Below, in pieces: positions 6,771 through 10,423 of a stretch of 10,423 nt of DNA. Positions within the stretch are counted from its first letter, which is position 1. Each line of letters opens with the position of its first letter. This stretch comes from Azospirillum brasilense (GTDB taxonomy: Bacteria; Pseudomonadota; Alphaproteobacteria; Rickettsiales; UBA3002): assembly GCA_003241645.1 (NCBI GenBank), contig QFOX01000061.1, forward strand, positions 1 through 10,423, in the 5' to 3' direction. The notes below the pieces were generated by a model that saw only the letters and a program-made list of their open reading frames with translations, did no database searches and was not told the origin of the DNA. A program made the position numbers and the translations under genes.

Positions 6771-6994
6771 CGGATAACAGGGCTGCACCTGCAATCAACG
6801 CTCTTTTATATGGTATTACAATAACTTGAACAGGTGTGCCGATGCCATTTTAGCATGGGGTGCTGCCTTGGTCATGGCCTCAAATGGAATAGGCTGTGGG
6901 GTAGAAGCATCCCGGCAACGGCACCTGTAGCGGCGCTTCCCGGTGGGGAGTGGTCACGCCCCGTTGACCTGCTCCCGCCCCGGAGCGCCCGCCT
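6771..6994. other. Intergenic stretch with no supported gene
   Basis: No reading frame here looks like protein. The left part (about 6795-6830) is AT-rich and carries TATAAA on the minus strand at 6805-6810, which could belong to a DUF3768 promoter, but no good -35 was found. The right part becomes very GC-rich toward the hairpin at 6995. If the cos reading at 7022-7075 is right, this would be the right-hand terminal region of a phage genome. Confidence 0.4.
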
Positions 6995-7022
6995 GCCGCC
7001 GCGCTGTGATCGGCGCGGCGGC
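6995..7022. repeat. Strong GC-only hairpin beside the cos-like site
   Basis: GCCGCCGCGC (6995-7004) and GCGCGGCGGC (7013-7022) are perfect inverted repeats around TGTGATCG. The stem can extend by four more pairs with wobbles (6991-6994 with 7023-7026), running into the cosQ-like CGGGTCCTTCC. There is no following T-run, so a rho-independent terminator is unlikely in the plus direction. Confidence 0.65.
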
Positions 7023-7075
7023 GGGTCCTTCCCTGCCACCCTCCACGGGTACGCCGCGAGCGCGGGATTTCGCTA
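7022..7075 (+). other. Lambda-type cos site (cosQ and cosN-like elements)
   Basis: CGGGTCCTTCC (7022-7032) matches lambda cosQ (GGGTCCTTTCC) with one base missing. CGGG at 7046 corresponds to the left border of lambda's cohesive end, and CGCGGGATTTCGCTA (7061-7075) differs by one base from the lambda sequence just right of cosN (CGCGGGTTTTCGCTA). The distance between the first and last elements is 39 bp here and about 43 bp in lambda, as recalled from the lambda sequence. Within it lies a dyad, CCGCG-AG-CGCGG (7054-7065), as expected for the symmetric terminase nicking site. R-like repeats follow at the proper distance. The exact nicks cannot be placed because the interval corresponding to the 12-nt end is 14 nt here. 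Confidence 0.65.
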
Positions 7076-7093
7076 GGGACAGAGTTGGAATGT

Positions 7094-7190
7094 CCATTTC
7101 GTTTCGTTTTTTTGGTGCTGTTATTGAATAATCTCAACAGCTTCCAGAAATCAAAAAACGAAATGGGTCGGTCAAAAAAACGAAATGGGT
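7094..7190. repeat. Three CATTTCGTTT repeats resembling cosB terminase-binding R sites
   Basis: One copy reads in the plus direction (7094-7115, containing CGTTTCGTTTTT at 7100-7111). Two read in the opposite direction, as CAAAAAACGAAATGGGT (7152-7168) and the same with one extra A (7173-7190); their CGAAATGGGT cores start 22 bp apart, close to two helical turns. Lambda R sites follow CGTTTCC(G/T)TTCT; the first copy matches 10 of 12 positions and the others 9. The order of one direct and then inverted copies, beginning about 45-50 bp after cosN, resembles lambda cosB. They end just before the first ParB-like gene, so an operator for that operon is the main alternative. Confidence 0.6.
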
Positions 7191-7196
7191 GTGTTT

Positions 7197-7790
7197 ATGA
7201 AAATAGAACTGATGCCGGTGGATCAGGTGCTTCCGTATGCGCGGAATCCACGAATTAACGCGCACGCGGTGGAGAAAGTCGCGGCTTCCATCAAGGAGTT
7301 TGGCTTCCGCCAGCCGATTGTCGTGGATGGCGAAATGGTCATCGTCGTCGGCCATGTCCGATACGAGGCGGCGAAACGGCTGGGGCTGAAAAAGGTGCCG
7401 GTGCATGTCGCTACCGACCTCACGCCGGAGCAAATCAAAGCCTATCGCATCACGGACAATCGCGTGGGCGAGGAATCGGAATGGGACAAGGCGCTTCTGC
7501 AGCTGGAAATCGTAGAGCTGGAGGAAGCGGCGTTTAGTGCGGAGTTATTGGGGTTCAACGATGAAGAACTGCGGGACATCAAGGCCTCGGTGGATGGCCT
7601 GCTGGAAGATGGTTTTGGCGCAGACGATGATGATGACATCGAGGAAGCCGACACCACCGCACGCATCGGCGCATACAGTTTCCCCATCCCGCGTGAGCAA
7701 TATCTCGAATGGCTGGAGGACATCAAACAATCCGCCGGGTTCGAGAAAAAGGAAATCATCGCAGAACTGAAACGGCGGTTAGGATTATGA
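7197..7790 (+). CDS. ParB/Srx-fold (ParB N-terminal domain) phage protein
   Basis: The 197-residue protein has a ParB-type N-terminal domain over about residues 1-90. It shows the N-P-R motif (17-19), SIKEFGFRQPIVVD (31-44) and G-H-x-R-x-x-A-A-x-x-L-G (52-63), which corresponds to the GERRxxA nucleotide-binding box of ParB proteins, followed by the LTPEQIKAYRITDNR segment typical of phage ParB-methylase fusions. Here the methylase is absent; instead there is a helical part and a run of acidic residues (DDDDDIEEAD, around 145-155). Relatives bind CTP or ATP; in phages the fold often accompanies DNA methylases. The ATG at 7197 is preferred to that at 7185 because the family begins with MKIEL; ribosome binding signals are weak for both. 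The stop overlaps the next start (ATGA), so translation is probably coupled. Confidence 0.82.
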   Translation: MKIELMPVDQVLPYARNPRINAHAVEKVAASIKEFGFRQPIVVDGEMVIVVGHVRYEAAKRLGLKKVPVHVATDLTPEQIKAYRITDNRVGEESEWDKALLQLEIVELEEAAFSAELLGFNDEELRDIKASVDGLLEDGFGADDDDDIEEADTTARIGAYSFPIPREQYLEWLEDIKQSAGFEKKEIIAELKRRLGL

Positions 7791-9301
7791 AACTGGTCGA
7801 TGTCACAGAGATTGAACCCTCAACCTACAACCCGCGTGTTGCTGACCCGGCGCGGCTTGACCTGATAGAACTGTCACTGCGTAAACTCGGCTTCCTCCTG
7901 CCGCTTTACGCCACCCCCGACGGTGAAATCATTTCCGGCCACCAGCGACATCATGTTGCGTGCCGGATGGGTGCGAAGCAGGTGCCGCTGGAAGTCACCC
8001 GCTCAATGGACTTGGCGGAACGTAAGGGCGTGAACGTGGTATTTAACCGCGCCACCAATGACCTCGGCCAGAGCGACACGGTAGCGAAGATTAACGAGCA
8101 GTTGAAGGCAACGGACGTGCGGAAGCTGGCGGAGTGCATCCCCGATAAGGAGGTGAACACGCCGGAGTTTTACCCGTGCCTGAATGCAAAGATGCACCCC
8201 ATCGCTCCGTTTCTGAAAGCAAATCAGGGGCGCTGGAAAGCCTACTCGCTGAATATCGCCAAAACGCTTAAGCGGCGCGGCATCACCATGCCCATCGTGG
8301 CTACGCGGGATTACCGGGTCGTGAACGGGATAGGTAGGTTGCAGCACGGTGCTGAACTGGGGCTTGCACAGGTTCCGGTCGTATTCGTTACCGACGAGGA
8401 AGGTAAACTGGCGGAAGCCATGCTGAATTACCTCTCGATGGATTTTGACATCCACCGTCGCTACGAAGACCTGCTGCGGCATAATTCATTCCGCCGCCTC
8501 CGGCAGGTACGCAACAGTCTTGGCCGTGGGTTCATCTTCGCGGTGGCCGGTGATTCGACTGCCAAGGCCTTCGACATGAATAATCAGGCGAACCGTGACC
8601 GCTGGATAAAACAGCATGGCCGGTGCGTGCTGGATTTCGGCGCAGGCCATTTGCATGAAACGCGCATCCTTCGGAAGCTGGGTATCAGCGTCACGCCGTT
8701 CGAGCCATACCGCGTGAATGATGGCGATGAGATTGATAAGGCAGAGAGCATCAAGCTCACCCGCGAGTTTCTGCACGCCATTGGCACGGACAAGCTGCGC
8801 TGGTCATCCATCTTCATATCCAGCGTGCTGAATAGCGTGCCGTTCCAAGCCGACCGGCAGCATATCGCCTGCATCTGCGCGGCGCTAGCGGATGATGCAA
8901 CGCGCCTCTACGCGGTGGCATCGGCCAGCAACCATATCAACCTCAAGCAGCTAAGTGGTTACCATTCGCTGAATGAGCGGCAGTCTGGCGCGGTGCTGTT
9001 CAAGCTGGATTATGAGCCGGGCATTACGCTGGGCGACATCGCCACATCGCCGAAGGTGCAGAAGTATCATTCGCAAAAAGAGTTCTATGAATTGTTCAAG
9101 GAATTCTTCGCCAAGGTGCAGGTGAATGAAAGCAACAGCAACGTGCAGGCCGTATGCTCTAAGCCACTGGCCATCAATCCGAAAAGACTGAAAGCAGCTA
9201 TCGCCTTTGAGTTCGACCTACCGTATCCTGACGGGAGCCGCATGGGGCTTGTGGAGGAAGCCATTACTGCCTTTGAACAACGGCTGGGAATGAAGTTATG
9301 A
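7787..9301 (+). CDS. Tandem ParB-like domains joined to a methyltransferase-like domain
   Basis: This 504-residue protein starts at 7787, overlapping the previous stop in ATGA; the frame is open further upstream but that part overlaps the ParB gene. Residues 1-90 form one ParB-like domain with N-P-R (15-17), SLRKLGFLLPLYATPDG and GHQRHHVACRMG (51-62). A second, more diverged copy seems present at about 155-215: AKTLKRRGITMPIVATRDY, VVNGIGRLQHGAELGL (178-193), QVPVVFV; it lacks N-P-R. The C-terminal half has a Rossmann methyltransferase signature: RCVLDFGAGHLHETRIL (279-295, motif I), an acidic FEPY (305-308), and SSIFISSVLNSVPFQADR as the motif IV/post-IV region. No DPPY/NPPY amino-methylase box is visible, so the target atom is unclear. 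Its partner genes suggest DNA or RNA modification. Domain calls one and three are fairly secure; the second ParB copy is by eye. Confidence 0.75.
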   Translation: MKLVDVTEIEPSTYNPRVADPARLDLIELSLRKLGFLLPLYATPDGEIISGHQRHHVACRMGAKQVPLEVTRSMDLAERKGVNVVFNRATNDLGQSDTVAKINEQLKATDVRKLAECIPDKEVNTPEFYPCLNAKMHPIAPFLKANQGRWKAYSLNIAKTLKRRGITMPIVATRDYRVVNGIGRLQHGAELGLAQVPVVFVTDEEGKLAEAMLNYLSMDFDIHRRYEDLLRHNSFRRLRQVRNSLGRGFIFAVAGDSTAKAFDMNNQANRDRWIKQHGRCVLDFGAGHLHETRILRKLGISVTPFEPYRVNDGDEIDKAESIKLTREFLHAIGTDKLRWSSIFISSVLNSVPFQADRQHIACICAALADDATRLYAVASASNHINLKQLSGYHSLNERQSGAVLFKLDYEPGITLGDIATSPKVQKYHSQKEFYELFKEFFAKVQVNESNSNVQAVCSKPLAINPKRLKAAIAFEFDLPYPDGSRMGLVEEAITAFEQRLGMKL

Positions 9302-9759
9302 TTATCTTGCTCGATCTGAACTACACGCTGGTAGCCAACAGCACGGAAAAGAAACGCCCGTTCGCCATGCAGATACAGCATGAAAAATACCGTGAATGGC
9401 TGGTGAGTCTGGTTGCGCCATACCACACCATCCTGATGACGGCACGGCCTGAAATGCACCGGCAGGGCACGCTCGATAGCATCTATTTCAAGGTGGGGTG
9501 GACTCCGCAGGAGGCGCATTTCAATCGCTACCACAAGCCACCGCATGAGGCGAAACGCATCATGCTGGAGCAGCATGTCTTTCCGAAGCATGGGCAGAAC
9601 GCACGATACCTAGCGATTGAAAGCAATCCCCGCACGCACGCGATGTATGCGGAGTACGGCATTCCTTCGATCAAAATAGTCGAGAACGAACAATGGACAG
9701 AACTACCGATAACGCCATCCACATCCCGAAAGAGTGGACATTCGAGAACGCCTCGGTAG
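9298..9759 (+). CDS. HAD-like small phosphatase-fold protein
   Basis: The 153-residue protein has the four HAD landmarks in order. Motif I is DLNYTLV (Asp6 with Asn8 in place of the usual second Asp), motif II is ILMTARP (Thr49), motif III is probably Lys87 in PPHEAKRIM, and motif IV is YLAIESNPRTHAMYAEYGI (Glu109, Asn111 where acidic pairs usually stand). Known relatives remove phosphate from nucleotides, nucleic acid ends or sugars; phages encode several. The Asp-to-Asn change could weaken phosphatase activity or indicate a different reaction, as the second Asp is the acid/base in typical phosphatases. The start overlaps the preceding stop (ATGA). The last 22 codons overlap the next gene in another frame, and this tail looks like low-value sequence after the fold has ended at about residue 135. 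Confidence 0.7.
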   Translation: MIILLDLNYTLVANSTEKKRPFAMQIQHEKYREWLVSLVAPYHTILMTARPEMHRQGTLDSIYFKVGWTPQEAHFNRYHKPPHEAKRIMLEQHVFPKHGQNARYLAIESNPRTHAMYAEYGIPSIKIVENEQWTELPITPSTSRKSGHSRTPR

Positions 9760-10370
9760 CCAAAGGATTCAACCTGCATGTGCGTGAGCAGCTGCCTTGG
9801 TACGATCTGGTTACCGGCGCGGTGGCGCATATCGCCCGTCACTACATCCCGCAAGGTGGGCTGGTGTATGACATCGGCGCGTCCACCGGCAATATAGGCC
9901 GTTCGCTGGAAGCTGCCCTCGCGCAGCGGCAAGCGCGGCTGGTGCCGATTGAGCCAAGCGCGGAAATGTGCGCCCGGTATGATGGTCCCGGAAAGGAGAA
10001 TCTCATCCAGATGGATGCGTGCCGCTATGATTACGAGCCGTTCGATGTCGCCATTTGCTATCTGGTGATGATGTTCATGCCGGTGGGTGCGCGTGCTGCC
10101 TTCATCGCCAAGCTGAAAGCGGCACTGAAACCCGGTGGCGCAATCATCATCGTGGATAAATGCCAAGCGGCCACCGGCTATCAGGCAACCGTGCTATGGC
10201 GGCTGACTCTCGCCGGTAAAGTGGCTGCCGGGGTGGAAGCTGAACAAATCATTGCCAAAGAACTGTCACTCGGAGGGGTGCAGCGACCGCTTGACCCTGC
10301 GATGCTGGGTGATGATGCCGCAGAATGGTTTCGATTCGGAGAGTTTGCAGGATGGGTCATCACGTCATGA
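9693..10370 (+). CDS. SAM-dependent methyltransferase, CmoA-like
   Basis: The 225-residue protein is a class I methyltransferase. Motif I is LVYDIGASTGNIG (57-69), the acidic end of strand 2 is IEPS (Glu87), Asp108 follows in LIQMDA, motif IV is FDVAICYLVMMFM (117-129), and LKAALKPGGAIIIVDK forms the post-motif hairpin. Its plan resembles CmoA: an N-terminal VAKGFNLHVREQLPWYDLV, a YD-x-G-x-S-x-G nucleotide loop, and a C-terminal WFRFGEFAGWVI like CmoA's WFQCFNFGSLVAL. CmoA makes carboxy-SAM for wobble-uridine modification of tRNA; phage homologs are common and their donors and targets are uncertain. The ATG at 9693 lies inside the HAD gene; no later start keeps the N-terminal block, so the 67-nt overlap appears real. 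No strong ribosome binding site is seen, which fits coupled translation. Confidence 0.8.
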   Translation: MDRTTDNAIHIPKEWTFENASVAKGFNLHVREQLPWYDLVTGAVAHIARHYIPQGGLVYDIGASTGNIGRSLEAALAQRQARLVPIEPSAEMCARYDGPGKENLIQMDACRYDYEPFDVAICYLVMMFMPVGARAAFIAKLKAALKPGGAIIIVDKCQAATGYQATVLWRLTLAGKVAAGVEAEQIIAKELSLGGVQRPLDPAMLGDDAAEWFRFGEFAGWVITS

Positions 10371-10382
10371 CAGGAAGCCATT

Positions 10383-10423
10383 ATGCAGCTCTTACACAAA
10401 GTCGCCGTGATTGCACGGTTTTT
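10383..10423 (+). CDS. Start of a further gene in the operon, truncated by the window edge
   Basis: An ATG at 10383 preceded by AGGAAG at 5 nt opens a frame (MQLLHKVAVIARF) that runs off the end. It begins 12 bp after the methyltransferase stop. Third-position GC matches the neighbouring genes. An alternative is the ATG at 10367, which overlaps the upstream stop as ATGA and opens another frame (MTGSHYAALTQSRRDCTVF), but it has no nearby ribosome site and poorer codon use. The product cannot be named from 13 residues. Confidence 0.5.
   Translation, partial: MQLLHKVAVIARF

Noticed and set aside
6834..7137. Open frames on both strands in the 6795-7196 gap (80 and 85 residues)
   Set aside because: Low-complexity Arg/Pro/Gly/Ala composition, no ribosome binding site support, and overlap with the hairpin and cos-like elements.
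7116..7150. IHF site between the R-like repeats, as in lambda cosB
   Set aside because: The segment is AT-rich but no acceptable WATCAA-N4-TTR match is present on either strand.
7094..7190. CRISPR array or tandem-repeat array
   Set aside because: Only three short copies, in mixed orientation, with no uniform spacers.

Overview
The window looks like a piece of an alphaproteobacterial chromosome joined to DNA of phage origin. The taxonomic guess is inference. It rests on the high GC content, the DUF3768 gene (a family met mostly in Alphaproteobacteria and their phages) and the style of the prepilin-like proteins.

Positions 1-5303 are host-like. The 3' end of a prepilin-like gene reads rightward (1-582). 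Facing it is a leftward, closely spaced group: a second, complete prepilin-like gene (4428-5219), a membrane fatty acid hydroxylase/sterol desaturase family protein (3375-4364) and a very large DUF2339 multi-pass membrane protein (662-3340). The two prepilin-like proteins are clear paralogs and bracket the other two genes. Next comes a small GIY-YIG nuclease gene (5304-5552) with two REP-like palindromes just upstream of its start (5564-5594 and 5630-5665).

Phage sequence begins at about 5660-5680. A segment that matches the layout of a tRNA 3' end (5660-5678, minus strand) meets the truncated tail of an unrecognised protein. This is followed by a lambda gpZ-like minor tail protein (5815-6396), then a convergent DUF3768 gene (6393-6734) with an inverted repeat beside its ribosome binding site.

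The non-coding stretch 6735-7196 holds the most informative DNA signal: a sequence laid out like a lambda-type cos site. It has a cosQ-like element, a cosN-like dyad followed by CGCGGGATTTCGCTA, and then three repeats resembling lambda cosB R-sites. This would mark the ends of a packaged phage genome. To its right, where terminase genes are expected, a tightly overlapped rightward operon starts instead: a ParB-like protein (7197-7790), a 504-residue protein with two ParB-like folds and a methyltransferase-like domain (7787-9301), a small HAD-like protein (9298-9759), a CmoA-like SAM methyltransferase (9693-10370) and the start of another gene (10383 on). The overlaps suggest coupled translation. 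The combination suggests a nucleic-acid modification or DNA-protection cassette carried at the left end of the phage genome. That function is inference; no member was recognised as part of a described system.
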